64,000 nucleotides of DNA, taken from the NCBI GenBank assembly GCA_008501765.1, contig QQUE01000002.1, positions 990,336-1,054,335 of the forward strand, read 5' to 3'. A program made the translations under genes and the position numbers. Positions within the stretch are counted from its first letter, which is position 1. Each line of letters opens with the position of its first letter. This DNA is from Calditrichota bacterium. GTDB taxonomy: Bacteria > Zhuqueibacterota > Zhuqueibacteria > Zhuqueibacterales > Geothermadaptataceae. Below are positions 45,266 through 54,445 of this stretch, piece by piece. The notes beneath the pieces are model-generated. The model saw only the letters and a list, made by a program, of their open reading frames with translations. It did not search any database and had not been told where the DNA came from.

Positions 45266-47163
45266 TTTTTGCTCCTTTTTACCAAGTTAATTATTGTTAG
45301 ACCATTGCGCAGGCCATTTAATTTATTAAGCGATTGTGGATTGCAAAGATAGCGCGGGATAAGTGGCGCCGGATGTAAAACTTTACGCCATTGCAATTCC
45401 TTGATTATTGAAATATGGTTAGCAGAAATTTTTCCGATGAGCAAGGGCTCCAATTCGCCGCCATTTTTAAGATAATCTAAAAGTTGTACCAGTCCACGCA
45501 AATATACAGCATCCTTCGTCAAACCACCACTACGAAATGTGCGCACGGTAATTGTAAATGCCGTGCGGCGTTCAAACCCATAAGTTTTATTGAGTTCCCG
45601 AAATACATCAACAAAAGACGCACCATTTGTGAGCGCATGCGCAGCGACTACCCGCGCTGCCAAAAGCCGCATGCGTGGACGTGTGAGCCCACCAACCAGG
45701 TATTCAGCCAATACGGCTAACCCTTCCTGGAGTTCATCGTACCCTGCAAGGCCAATATAGAGTTGCCGGAAAGGTTGTGTTTTACCATTGATGTAGGTTA
45801 AAACATGCGTCCCGACTTCGTGTTGTATGAGCGCTTCAATCCGGGTCTCTGGAATTTTTGTGCGCGCTCCAATGAGCAGGTTTCCTTGTGAAACCATCAA
45901 ACCGTTTATGTCATCGCGTACCATAACTTTATTTTGACTTTCCGGCAAGATGTTATGAAAAGTGCTTAGTTCCTGCATGGCTAATGCCGCAAAAGTTTTC
46001 GCATCGACAGATTTTCCTGACGATTCATCCCGGCTGCGCGGGGGGAGTTTTTCCAATAATTCATTGGCGAGATTGAGCAATGGTGCTTTCACAGCGCCGT
46101 AAAGCTGAAGGCTACCGAATAAAAAGCGTTGCGTCCCGCGGTCGATTAATAGTGTGAGTTTTCTGTCCAGCTCGAGCTGTTGTTCGCGGAAAAGTTGTGC
46201 TATCGTTGGGTCTTCAATTCGTTCAATTGGAATATGGAAGAGTAGACGCTTGGTCATCACCGGGTCGAGGGGGAGGGGGCGATAGACAAACGCCGGTGTT
46301 TTTTCGAAGTGGTTGCGTTGGAAAGATGACCAGGCTGCAGTGCTATTGATGGGGGTAACCTGGAGGAGAAAATCAAAATGGTTGCTTATCTCTGCAAGTT
46401 GTTTATCCACTTCCCAAACAGCTTTTACCATACTCCAGCGTCCCAGAGCAAGATAGTGCTGAGGACGAAAGGCGGTTAGCTTATTGGTGAATTCAAAAAA
46501 ATATGTTTTTAACGCCCTGGAAAATTGTCTTTGCAGTTCACGACGAATAAGTGGAAATATTTCGCCAGTTTCCGGATTTTTAATTATTTGCCGGACTTCA
46601 ATCCCGATGATGTGGCAACCAAGCTGTCTGGCTTCCGCTGGGGTAAGAAGTGGCGGCATTCCTTTAGGAGCTATTTTTGATGCGGTGACTATCTTGACTT
46701 CAGCAGCTTCTTTGCGGATTTTTATTCTTTTTAACGCTTTCTCGAAGGTATCAACTGTTGACAAAATAGCTGATTTTGGAGTGCTAATAATTTTGAAGGC
46801 CGGTTTTGAAAAAGGGGATTCGTTGTTCGTTCCTTCGGTTGTAAACCACACCTCCACGACCAAAAATGAACCAAAATTTTCCTTTTGTGTTTGTGCAATA
46901 TTTTTAACCAGATTCGCCAATTGCCGCTGAAAACTGCGATTTCGGGTTGCCGTTAAATAGGAAGCTTCACCCATTATCAAGCGTTCAGACAAAGAATCAT
47001 CGTTTAAATTCTGTCTGCGGTAGACGCAAAGAAATGGCAATTGCCGATCGATGTGCACGCGTCCCCATTTTGGCAACGACCGCCTCACCTGTTTGTTGTT
47101 GGCCAGTCGTTGGCAAACTGTTTTTATAAATCGATCCGAGACGGTTTTTGTCTCAATTTTCAC
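45262..47163 (-). CDS. QEGLA-motif (DUF1704-family) metallopeptidase
   Basis: The 633-residue protein starts with GTG at 47163, overlapping the previous stop by 4 bp (GTGA). The metal site HEVGTH and the following ELQEGLAVLAEYL (about residues 435-475) are the signature of the family named flavohemoglobin expression-modulating QEGLA protein, related to human MATCAP tyrosine carboxypeptidase. The HExxxH spacing seen here agrees with that zinc site. An N-terminal part of 300 residues (FLCVYRRQN...) has an unknown role. The bacterial substrate is unknown; cleavage of a peptide made by the downstream ligase is my inference. Confidence 0.87.
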   Translation of the reverse strand: MKIETKTVSDRFIKTVCQRLANNKQVRRSLPKWGRVHIDRQLPFLCVYRRQNLNDDSLSERLIMGEASYLTATRNRSFQRQLANLVKNIAQTQKENFGSFLVVEVWFTTEGTNNESPFSKPAFKIISTPKSAILSTVDTFEKALKRIKIRKEAAEVKIVTASKIAPKGMPPLLTPAEARQLGCHIIGIEVRQIIKNPETGEIFPLIRRELQRQFSRALKTYFFEFTNKLTAFRPQHYLALGRWSMVKAVWEVDKQLAEISNHFDFLLQVTPINSTAAWSSFQRNHFEKTPAFVYRPLPLDPVMTKRLLFHIPIERIEDPTIAQLFREQQLELDRKLTLLIDRGTQRFLFGSLQLYGAVKAPLLNLANELLEKLPPRSRDESSGKSVDAKTFAALAMQELSTFHNILPESQNKVMVRDDINGLMVSQGNLLIGARTKIPETRIEALIQHEVGTHVLTYINGKTQPFRQLYIGLAGYDELQEGLAVLAEYLVGGLTRPRMRLLAARVVAAHALTNGASFVDVFRELNKTYGFERRTAFTITVRTFRSGGLTKDAVYLRGLVQLLDYLKNGGELEPLLIGKISANHISIIKELQWRKVLHPAPLIPRYLCNPQSLNKLNGLRNGLTIINLVKRSKK

Positions 47164-47954
47164 AATTTAGATCCAAGTTTTTCCAATTCATTCATTACGC
47201 CAGGAACAGTGGATTTAATCGCCCAGTGAATTTTATCCAATTGAACATGATCCGGCTCACCGGTCCATTCATCCATAAAAAATTTTTTCAATTCAATGGC
47301 AATACAACAACCGGATTGCGGAAAATTTTGGTGTATCCAACGTGGGAAGTTTCCACCTCGGAATTTTACATTCTCCCGCACATCCAAATGCCGCGAGTTG
47401 AAATTATAAGCACGCAAATCAGAAATAAAACGATCCACCAACGGAGCCCAGCGTTCCCGCTCCATAGTTCCTGTGCCGATATTCACTTCCGGATTTAACT
47501 CCGGATCGGCGATTTTTCCGTCACGACCATCCCGACGGTGGTTGTAGGAATGTAGGTCAAAAACAACAAACTTTCCAAATTGTTTTTCGAGCTCGGTGAA
47601 AAGGCGGTATGCTTCCGCGTAAAAAGCGTCGTATTGTGCCAGTGACCGGTTAATGAGCTCGATTGGTGGTTTGTCTTTCCACACGTGCAAACCCCAGGCG
47701 TCTTCCGGTTTTATATAAACGGCTGTATCCCGCGGGCGGTTTAAATCCACCTCAAATCGCGACTGCAAGCCGATGATCTGCGTGTCAGACACGATTGTCC
47801 ATTCCCACGTAAATGGGTCTTCTTCCCGCAAACGCTCTGCATCGCTGAGCGCCATCAGGTCTGCTACTTCCTCACGCAAATTGTGCCCATTGTGAATTGC
47901 CGTTGCCACCAGGGGGACATCGCCCTGGTTTAATTGCCATATTTTTGAATTCAT
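47160..47954 (-). CDS. N-formylglutamate amidohydrolase-like protein
   Basis: The 264-residue protein has the family's metal-binding pattern: VATAIHNGHNLREEV near the N-terminus, a central FVVFDLHSYNHRRDG, and a late CIAIELKKFFMDEWTG supplying an acidic residue. Enzymes of this fold remove an acyl or amino acid group from small substrates and are related to zinc carboxypeptidases. No other his-utilisation gene is present, so histidine catabolism is unlikely. Its 4-bp overlap with the QEGLA gene ties it to that system. Confidence 0.85.
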   Translation of the reverse strand: MNSKIWQLNQGDVPLVATAIHNGHNLREEVADLMALSDAERLREEDPFTWEWTIVSDTQIIGLQSRFEVDLNRPRDTAVYIKPEDAWGLHVWKDKPPIELINRSLAQYDAFYAEAYRLFTELEKQFGKFVVFDLHSYNHRRDGRDGKIADPELNPEVNIGTGTMERERWAPLVDRFISDLRAYNFNSRHLDVRENVKFRGGNFPRWIHQNFPQSGCCIAIELKKFFMDEWTGEPDHVQLDKIHWAIKSTVPGVMNELEKLGSKL

Positions 47955-47990
47955 CTCACACTATCCGTTGTGGTTAAATACTGGTTCGTA

Positions 47991-48635
47991 TTATTCGACT
48001 TGCGGTTTAAATTTATGCAGCATGCTGATCACAGCTTCTTTTTTACCCATTAGCATAATTTTATCACCTGCTATTATGTTGGTCTCGCCGTGGGGAATAA
48101 TGGTTTCTTCATTGCGAATGATGACACCCAGAAGAATATCTGCCGGAGTATCAATCTCACTCAACGTCAACCCAATATAGGGCGAGTCGTCGCTAACAGT
48201 AAAATGCTCAATCGAACCGCCGGCAGAATCCAGTTCATGGCGAAGGGTTTTAAGTTCGTGCATGGAAATCGATTGTTTCTCATAAATATTACTTTGCACT
48301 TCCAGGATTTTTTCTTGCTCTTCCAGCTTATCCCGGAGTTCCTCCAGTCTCTCGATATCGCTTTGGATATTGTCAATGATCTGTTCTTTTTTATTCGTCG
48401 TGTACAATACATAAACTTCACCGCCCAATGCGGTGAAGTTGTTTTGTATCACGGTGCGCAATTCCACGACTTCGGCTTGCAGTTTACTTAATTCAATCGC
48501 ATTGCCGGACTCGTCTTGCGTTTTTCGTATTTTGTCAGCGCTTTTTTGCAGTAAGCTACCACTTGATTCAACTATCTCGTTGGTCTTGCCCACAATTGCT
48601 TCAGCACTGCCTTTAATTTTTTCCCATAAATTCAT
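47991..48635 (-). CDS. Coiled-coil protein with C-terminal RCK_C (TrkA-C) domain
   Basis: I start at the ATG at 48635, with AGGAA 7 bp upstream; an earlier frame start at 48677 adds 14 residues. The 214-residue protein has coiled-coil heptads (residues about 20-130). A C-terminal RCK_C-like domain follows (LTLSEIDTPADILLGVIIRN, ETNIIAGDKIMLMGKKEAV). RCK_C domains bind small ligands and usually regulate ion channels or antiporters; none is encoded alongside. Here it may be a ligand-sensing scaffold. It lies 36 bp before the amidohydrolase gene. Confidence 0.8.
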   Translation of the reverse strand: MNLWEKIKGSAEAIVGKTNEIVESSGSLLQKSADKIRKTQDESGNAIELSKLQAEVVELRTVIQNNFTALGGEVYVLYTTNKKEQIIDNIQSDIERLEELRDKLEEQEKILEVQSNIYEKQSISMHELKTLRHELDSAGGSIEHFTVSDDSPYIGLTLSEIDTPADILLGVIIRNEETIIPHGETNIIAGDKIMLMGKKEAVISMLHKFKPQVE

Positions 48636-48717
48636 GTTATATTTCCTGGTTATTATGTGCCGTGTAATGTTAGCCAAGTTGTTATAGTTTTGTTTCGTAG
48701 TAGCGTTACACGTTTTT

Positions 48718-50187
48718 TTAGTTCGCCGACATTGCCGGTGTAATCACAACGTCGATGCGACGGTTTTTAGCCCGGCCACCCTGCGTTTCATTGCTGGCAA
48801 CAGGATCATTTTCACCAAAGCCGACTGCTTTAATTCGAATCGTGTCGAGATTCATATTTGCCAGCAAGTATTGTCTGACAGCCTCTGCCCGTTCATTGGA
48901 AAGTTTCAGATTTTGTTCATCGCTGCCATGCGAGTCGGTATGGCCGTTAATATCGATCATGCAACCTGAAAATTCATTTATCGCCCGTTGCACTTTTGTG
49001 AGCAGACCGAAGTACTGTGGCTCAATGATCGATTTGTTTACCGGAAAAGTCAGCCCATATAAACGAATGATGACATTTTCGCCTTCACGGAATACACGCG
49101 CTTCACTGATATCAAATAATTCTGCTACAGTAGCAAAACGTTTGCGATTTTCCGCCTGCTGCTTGATACGCAGTGACAACTGGGATTTCTCTTTTTCAAT
49201 TCCACCCAATTGGCCTTCCATCTCGGTGATTCGGGCACTTAAAGTTTCGACCTGCGTCTTAAGGCTGTTCACATCACCACTCAACCTGTCTTTATTTTCC
49301 TGTAGCGAACCAAGTGATTTAACGACTGCTTCGGTGGTTGCATCATAGCCGGCGTCAAATTTGGCAGAAATATCCAGTTTCCCGGCGATTTTCTGCAGCG
49401 GTTTTTCAGAAGCCAATACAATATCTTCAATTTTTTGGTCGCTGTCTTTGAACTCTTTGCTGAAGTTTGTCAGGTAAATTGCATGCCGCGCCTCATAATT
49501 CGCTTCTTGCGCAATGCTGCGTGGTTCATCGGTGTCATAGCGGCTTTCATTGAGTTGTTTTTCTGCTTGCTTGACCAGTGTTTGAGCGCGTTGCAGTGTT
49601 TTCGGTGCATGATCATCCGCATCGATTTTCTTTGCTTTTTCGAGCAATTCCCATGTATCGGCAAGATAGGTTGCTTTTATGGCGCTCAATTCCGCTTTGC
49701 GGTACAGACTTTCAGCCTCACCCGATTTGTTTTTTGCAGCATTCATATCGCCTTTTTCGAGCTTGTGGCCTGCTTCATCGAATTGTTTTTCAGCTTCTTC
49801 CCAGAGTTTCTTGGCATATTTCGGGGCTTCGGCCTCTTGTGCATCGTGCCGTGCTTTCATCGATGTTTTGAGGGTGACATTGGCCAGTTCGGTTGCTTTA
49901 ACAGCCTTGTTAAAATAACTGACAGCCGCCCGCAGTTGTTTGCGAATTTCTTCCAGGTTTTCACCCTTTTTAAAATCGGCTTCTGCTATTTTATAATGCT
50001 TCATTGCTTGTTCAAAACTTTTGGGTGAGAGTACATCAGCCTTGGCCTTTTTCGCTACAGTCAAAGCAGCATCAGCGTCTTTGAACAAAGATGCCCTAAT
50101 ATCCTGTCCGACTGCAGATGAAAAATTAAATGTAACGAGCAGCCCGATAATTATTGTGGCATTCAGTATCCTTTTAATTCTATCCAT
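48718..50187 (-). CDS. OmpA-family protein with long coiled-coil region
   Basis: The 489-residue protein has a signal peptide (residues about 1-27, ending SAVGQ). A long Lys/Glu/Ala-rich helical region follows, with DUF4398-like repeats (residues about 30-250), then a heptad segment (LKTQVETLSARITEMEGQLG). The C-terminal OmpA domain (about 370-489) has DINGHTDSHGSDEQN and LSNERAEAVRQYL for peptidoglycan binding. No lipobox or beta-barrel is seen, so it is probably periplasmic. It is second in the six-gene run, linking that system to the envelope. Confidence 0.9.
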   Translation of the reverse strand: MDRIKRILNATIIIGLLVTFNFSSAVGQDIRASLFKDADAALTVAKKAKADVLSPKSFEQAMKHYKIAEADFKKGENLEEIRKQLRAAVSYFNKAVKATELANVTLKTSMKARHDAQEAEAPKYAKKLWEEAEKQFDEAGHKLEKGDMNAAKNKSGEAESLYRKAELSAIKATYLADTWELLEKAKKIDADDHAPKTLQRAQTLVKQAEKQLNESRYDTDEPRSIAQEANYEARHAIYLTNFSKEFKDSDQKIEDIVLASEKPLQKIAGKLDISAKFDAGYDATTEAVVKSLGSLQENKDRLSGDVNSLKTQVETLSARITEMEGQLGGIEKEKSQLSLRIKQQAENRKRFATVAELFDISEARVFREGENVIIRLYGLTFPVNKSIIEPQYFGLLTKVQRAINEFSGCMIDINGHTDSHGSDEQNLKLSNERAEAVRQYLLANMNLDTIRIKAVGFGENDPVASNETQGGRAKNRRIDVVITPAMSAN

Positions 50188-50216
50188 TTTTGTATCCTTT
50201 CAAAATGGTTTGGTTG

Positions 50217-50522
50217 TTAATGGAGTATAAGATCACTAAGTATTTTTTCAACATCCCCTTTTTGCATTTGTCCATAATATTTTTCGATCATTTTTTGATC
50301 AGCAAAAACGAGTAATGTAGGAATGCCGTAAATCTGGTAAAGCCGACAAAGCTTATTTTCTCTGTCATATTCCACCTCCTCGAACAAAATTCTATTATAT
50401 AAAGGGCTCGTTTGCATGGCTTCATTTATCGCAATTCGCATAGCCTGGCTTTCTCTATTGTCATTGCGATAGAAAAGCATAAGTGAGAATTTGTTTCTGT
50501 GAGGCACGCCGTTCAATCCCAT
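50217..50522 (-). CDS. Thioredoxin-fold protein lacking the CXXC motif
   Basis: The 101-residue protein has a thioredoxin-like order of segments with the cis-proline stretch YGIPTLLVFAD at about 66-76. At the usual active-site place there is only NDNRES, so no CXXC and no redox activity by that motif. No signal peptide is present. No good ribosome site precedes the ATG at 50522. It is the first gene of the six-gene run, 29 bp before the OmpA gene. Confidence 0.75.
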   Translation of the reverse strand: MGLNGVPHRNKFSLMLFYRNDNRESQAMRIAINEAMQTSPLYNRILFEEVEYDRENKLCRLYQIYGIPTLLVFADQKMIEKYYGQMQKGDVEKILSDLILH

Positions 50523-50584
50523 TTGTGCAGTATTGTTGTCATGATTTCGTTGACCGATTAATTATGTGACTACTGTGGGTTAAT

Positions 50585-50600
50585 GACAACTTCCATGCCA
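50585..50600 (-). promoter_or_regulatory. Candidate sigma-54 promoter
   Basis: Read on the minus strand the site is TGGCATGGAAGTTGTC. The -24 GG is followed by the correct 10 bp and GT, where the consensus wants GC. It matches TGGCA and TTG well, with two mismatches. It is 63 bp before the thioredoxin-like start codon and the neighbouring gene encodes a sigma-54 activator. Confidence 0.4.
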
Positions 50601-50604
50601 GCGA

Positions 50605-50621
50605 TGTTGAAAAATTCAACA
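50605..50621. repeat. Perfect palindrome TGTTGAA-AAA-TTCAACA
   Basis: A 7-bp inverted repeat lies just upstream of the candidate sigma-54 promoter. It shares TGTTG/CAACA ends with the repeats at 50866-50918 and may be an operator. Confidence 0.45.
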
Positions 50622-50874
50622 ACTGCTATGGAACGCTGATACAATCCTGGTAGCTGATTAGCCAGCATAATTTTTGAGCATTGCAGCGTTTCCCACTCAA
50701 TAGCAGCGGGATGGTAGTACGTGCGACACGTTCACAGGATAATTGCAGGGATTGCCTCTTCCCGGCCATGTTTATCGAGTTAGTGTTTGAGAAAGGGATT
50801 AGCCAGATTTATTTCTAAAACATTGAAAATGACATGAAAAACATGAGATTGCGCGCCTGGTAAAATGTTGCGCT

Positions 50875-50918
50875 AAAAAAAACGTTGCAACATTTTTACG
50901 GATTTGTTGCAACGTTTT
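50875..50918 (-). terminator. Terminator-like hairpin of the sigma-54 activator gene, with TGTTGC repeats
   Basis: A perfect 14-bp stem (50879-50892 with 50905-50918) encloses a 12-nt loop. On the minus strand it runs into eight T residues (50882-50875), 30 bp after the activator's stop. Each arm contains GTTGCAAC, and a third TGTTGC lies at 50866-50871. Confidence 0.8.
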
Positions 50919-50947
50919 GCCGCTTTTGCATCATCTGAAATTGTATT

Positions 50948-52360
50948 TTATCGAGAAATAATTGTCGCTTTACCAAATCCTTTATTGATACGGTATTCCT
51001 TCATTTTGCGCCAGAGTGTGGTGCGGTGCATCGTGAGAATGGTGGCCGCCTTATTCATGTTGCCATTAGTTGCGAGCAGAGTCCGTCGCAATTCTTCTTC
51101 TTCTTCACCCTTGCCGGTTTCTTCGGGCGGCGGTGGTGGTGCTCCCTGTTCATTGGAAAGTCGTAATTCGGGTGGGAACTGTTGCGGCTCTAACAGGGCG
51201 CCGGTAGCTAAAACAAAAGAATGCTCAATTGCATTCTGCAACTCCCTGACATTCCCCGGCCATTGGTAGTTTTCGAGCATTACCCGGGCTGACGGGGAGA
51301 GGCCAACGATGCTCTTGTTATAATACCGGTTCAATCGGGTAATAAAATGGTCGGCAAGAATGATTATGTCTTCCCGGCGTTCTCGCAATGGCGGCAAGTT
51401 GATCTGAAGAACTTTAAGCCTATAGTACAAATCATCGCGAAATTCATTCTTTGCAATGAGTTCCAGGAGGTCCCTGTTTGTCGCTGAAACGATGCGAACA
51501 TCAACAGGGATTCCTTTCGAGCTACCAAGCGGTTCAACAACTCTTTCCTGGATAGCGCGCAGTAGTTTGATTTGTGTATGAGGCGGCAATGTCCCAACTT
51601 CATCCAAAAAGAGTGTACCGCCATTCGCAACCTGAAATCGCCCCATATGATTTGAACTTGCGCCGGTAAAAGCGCCTTTCACATATCCAAACAGCTCGCT
51701 CTCAATCAAATCAGACGGTAAGGCGGAACAATTGACCGGTACAAACGGCTGATTTTTTCGATCACTAATATCATGCAAAGCACGAGCGAAGAGTTCTTTT
51801 CCTGTCCCTGTTTCACCGACGATCAACACGGATGTATCATATTGTTTGATAGATTCGATAAGGGCATACAATTTTTTCATCTCTTTGGATTTACCTATAA
51901 TTTCGCCGTAGCGCTGCATTTGCAGCGTCAGTTTTCGCAGGCGGGTAATTTCCGAGATATCATGCAGGATAAGCACAATGCCGAATTCTTCTTCCAATTC
52001 TTCAGCAATTGCTGTACTCACAAGAAAAGAATTAATTTCTCCATCCGGTGAAATTCTTTCGATCGTATAGTTCCGGACGCCTTTTCGTGTTTTCAATGTT
52101 TGCATGATGACTTTGTACACGCCGGGGAATCGTTTTTCCAGGAGCTGGGAAACATCAGTACCGATAATTGCATCCAGTGGGGTTTCAAGCATTTCAACAA
52201 TGGCCCGATTGGCCGTCGCAATTTTCATTTCTTCGTCCAATATTGCAACGATTCCATCAGGCAAGTAATCAAAAACTGTTTTAAGTTCATTAAATCTATG
52301 GACGTATTCGCTAAATTTCGGGTGATCCGTATGTGTCGACATAAATTTATTGGTCTTCAT
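50948..52360 (-). CDS. PAS-containing sigma-54-dependent transcriptional activator
   Basis: The 470-residue protein has an N-terminal PAS-like domain (about 20-135: FDYLPDGIVAILDEEMKIA). A full AAA+ domain follows, with Walker A GETGTGKE and the sigma-54 loop GAFTGA (intact). The Walker B FLDEVGTLPPHTQIK leads to an HTH at the end (NMNKAATILTMHRTTLWRKM). It lacks a receiver, so a small ligand or redox signal is probably sensed by PAS. It lies upstream of and in the same direction as the six-gene run, which makes that run its likely target. Confidence 0.94.
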   Translation of the reverse strand: MKTNKFMSTHTDHPKFSEYVHRFNELKTVFDYLPDGIVAILDEEMKIATANRAIVEMLETPLDAIIGTDVSQLLEKRFPGVYKVIMQTLKTRKGVRNYTIERISPDGEINSFLVSTAIAEELEEEFGIVLILHDISEITRLRKLTLQMQRYGEIIGKSKEMKKLYALIESIKQYDTSVLIVGETGTGKELFARALHDISDRKNQPFVPVNCSALPSDLIESELFGYVKGAFTGASSNHMGRFQVANGGTLFLDEVGTLPPHTQIKLLRAIQERVVEPLGSSKGIPVDVRIVSATNRDLLELIAKNEFRDDLYYRLKVLQINLPPLRERREDIIILADHFITRLNRYYNKSIVGLSPSARVMLENYQWPGNVRELQNAIEHSFVLATGALLEPQQFPPELRLSNEQGAPPPPPEETGKGEEEEELRRTLLATNGNMNKAATILTMHRTTLWRKMKEYRINKGFGKATIISR

Positions 52361-52461
52361 TGGTCAATCCAAAGGTTAAAGATCTTTTTTACCGGCATCC
52401 ATCAATTTCCGGGGTGTTGGCAAAATATGGATTTAGTATTGATAAAGTCAATTTAATCATA

Positions 52462-53478
52462 CTAATTTTGCTGCTTTTTCTTCTGCAAAACGCGTTCATT
52501 CAGCGGGGAAACTAATCGTGCTGTATCGAGCCGATTTCCATAAATCGAAGCGAGAACGCCCACGAGCAAGATTCCGCCGATAACAGCCAAAGAAACCCAA
52601 GTCGGTATGGGAAAATAATGAATAATAAGCATTTTTACGCCCACATAAGCCAGTATAAATACCAAACTCATTTTCAGGTAGCGAAATTTTTCCATCATCG
52701 CTGCCAGGGCAAAATAGAGTGAACGTAGTCCCAAAATTGCAAAAACATTGGACGTGAAAACGATAAACGGATCCAGCGTTACGGCGAAAATAGCCGGGAT
52801 GGAATCGACGGCGAAGAGAACATCACTGCTTTCCACGACGACCAACGCAATAAATAATGGCGTGGCGGCGCGTTCTCCATTACGAGTTGTAAAAAAATGC
52901 TGACCGTCAAATTCGCTACTGACCGGATAGAATCGACGAACCAATTTGACCAAAGGATTTTTGTCCGGTTCGAGATTGTCGTGGCGGGCAATGAGCATTT
53001 TTACAGCCGTCAGGATAAGAAATGCCCCGAACACATAAACCATCCAGGAAAATTTTTGAATTAATGCAGCGCCGGCGGCAATCATCACACCTCGCAGGAT
53101 GAGTGCACCGAGAATACCCCAAAACAAAACGCGGTGCTGGTAAAGAGCCGGAACTTTGAAATAGGCAAAAATCAGCGCGATAACAAAGATGTTATCCAGG
53201 CTTAACGATTTTTCTATAACATATCCGGTAAAAAATTGCAGGGCAGCTTTTTTTCCGCCAAGTTCGTGCCCGATTTCGCTGCCGATGCCCAGCCAATGGT
53301 TTTCATAAGCAAAATAAAGAAAGACGTTGAACAGCAAGGCAAGGGTAATCCAAAATGCGGACCATAAAAAGGCTTCTTTTATATTAATAACATGGAGCTT
53401 GCGGTGGAATACACCGAGATCAAGCGCCAGCATAATCAAAACAAATAGCAAAAATCCAATCCATAACCAGATGGCCAT
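52462..53478 (-). CDS. TerC/Alx-family integral membrane protein
   Basis: This 338-residue protein has about 8-9 membrane helices. The family signatures are SLSLDNIFVIALIFAYF and VVESSDVLFAVDSIPAIFAVT, each with acidic residues inside helices that may bind metal ions. Proteins of this family have been linked to Mn2+ export and tellurite or pH stress. It is 1 bp after an MscS-type gene, so the pair is probably one operon for ion stress. Confidence 0.93.
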   Translation of the reverse strand: MAIWLWIGFLLFVLIMLALDLGVFHRKLHVINIKEAFLWSAFWITLALLFNVFLYFAYENHWLGIGSEIGHELGGKKAALQFFTGYVIEKSLSLDNIFVIALIFAYFKVPALYQHRVLFWGILGALILRGVMIAAGAALIQKFSWMVYVFGAFLILTAVKMLIARHDNLEPDKNPLVKLVRRFYPVSSEFDGQHFFTTRNGERAATPLFIALVVVESSDVLFAVDSIPAIFAVTLDPFIVFTSNVFAILGLRSLYFALAAMMEKFRYLKMSLVFILAYVGVKMLIIHYFPIPTWVSLAVIGGILLVGVLASIYGNRLDTARLVSPLNERVLQKKKQQN

Positions 53479-53479
53479 A

Positions 53480-54445
53480 TTAATTTTCCTCCCTCAGGAA
53501 TTTGTCTTTGTTGCCAGGCAAAGGATGCGATTTTGCCCTGGCGTCCCTTTTGCCTTCTACTACATTATCATAAAACCGTTGCGTGGGGTAGGCAAAATCA
53601 ATATTTTCACATTTGGAAAATTCCCTTAAAATATCTTCCCAAATGCCTTGCTCGCTACTTCGGCGTTGGCGCGGATCAATTAAATAGCGAATGGTTAACA
53701 TTACGCCGCAATCCTGAACCGAAGTATAGACCGTTGGTGTAAGTGTTTTATAAAAAATCATGTATCGTTTGCTTGCTTCTTTCAGCCGTTTTTCGGCTGC
53801 GCTCGACAAATGCGCGGCATGGCGGGTAGCTATTTCCTGAAGTATCTCTTTGCCTTTTTCCCAATTGCTTTCAAAGGTTAGAAGAACCGGTATTTCGTTC
53901 CAGATAAATTGAAATCCCTGCCCATAATTCGATATAGCTTCTGTTAAAACATAACTGTTGGGCAGATGGATAATCCTGCCTGTACTCTGGTCTGCATGAA
54001 CCCAATTTCCAATTTCCATCATTGTAAATTTAAAGATGCGAATATCGACCACATCACCGGCATTTGCCCCGACCTGGATACGATCACCCACTGAAAATGG
54101 GCGACGCCATAAAATAAATCCCCATCCTGCAAAGCTTTTAACAATATCTTGTAAAGCAATCGCCAGGCCGGCAGTTACAAGCCCTAAAAATGTCGCCAAA
54201 GATTGGATGCCGGCAAACCAGATTCGCCCTACGAGCAGAAAGCCCAATGTAACGACAACATAAGTAGAAACTTTTTGCCAATGATAGCGCAATTGCACAG
54301 CCTCGGTCTTTTTCCAAACAACACGGATAAGGATTCTTTGAATAAGCCACAATGTTAGGATAGTTATAATCGAACTGGCTAACTTTGACTGCAACTCAGG
54401 GCTTAATCCCGTTGCTTGAAAGAGCCATTGCGCTAAGGAATTCAT
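53480..54445 (-). CDS. MscS-type mechanosensitive channel
   Basis: The 321-residue protein has about 3-4 N-terminal helices. The pore-lining region is FLGLVTAGLAIALQDIVKSF, with WRRPFSVGDRIQVGANAGDVV entering the beta domain. These match the conserved MscS core. It opens under membrane tension to release solutes. It precedes TerC with a 1-bp gap and differs strongly from the second MscS gene at 56160. Confidence 0.9.
   Translation of the reverse strand: MNSLAQWLFQATGLSPELQSKLASSIITILTLWLIQRILIRVVWKKTEAVQLRYHWQKVSTYVVVTLGFLLVGRIWFAGIQSLATFLGLVTAGLAIALQDIVKSFAGWGFILWRRPFSVGDRIQVGANAGDVVDIRIFKFTMMEIGNWVHADQSTGRIIHLPNSYVLTEAISNYGQGFQFIWNEIPVLLTFESNWEKGKEILQEIATRHAAHLSSAAEKRLKEASKRYMIFYKTLTPTVYTSVQDCGVMLTIRYLIDPRQRRSSEQGIWEDILREFSKCENIDFAYPTQRFYDNVVEGKRDARAKSHPLPGNKDKFLREEN

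Larger units (their letters stand above)
50523..50947. other. Regulatory intergenic region of the six-gene run
   Basis: No gene is seen. It holds a near-consensus -24/-12 sigma-54 element (50585-50600), a perfect palindrome at 50605-50621, and clustered TGTTGC repeats with a terminator-like hairpin at 50866-50918. The middle part (50625-50860) has no feature I can name. Confidence 0.5.

Noticed and set aside
50859-50872. Second sigma-54-like element on the plus strand (TGG...TTGC)
   Set aside because: The GG-to-GC spacing is 9, not 10 bp, and it points away from the six-gene run.
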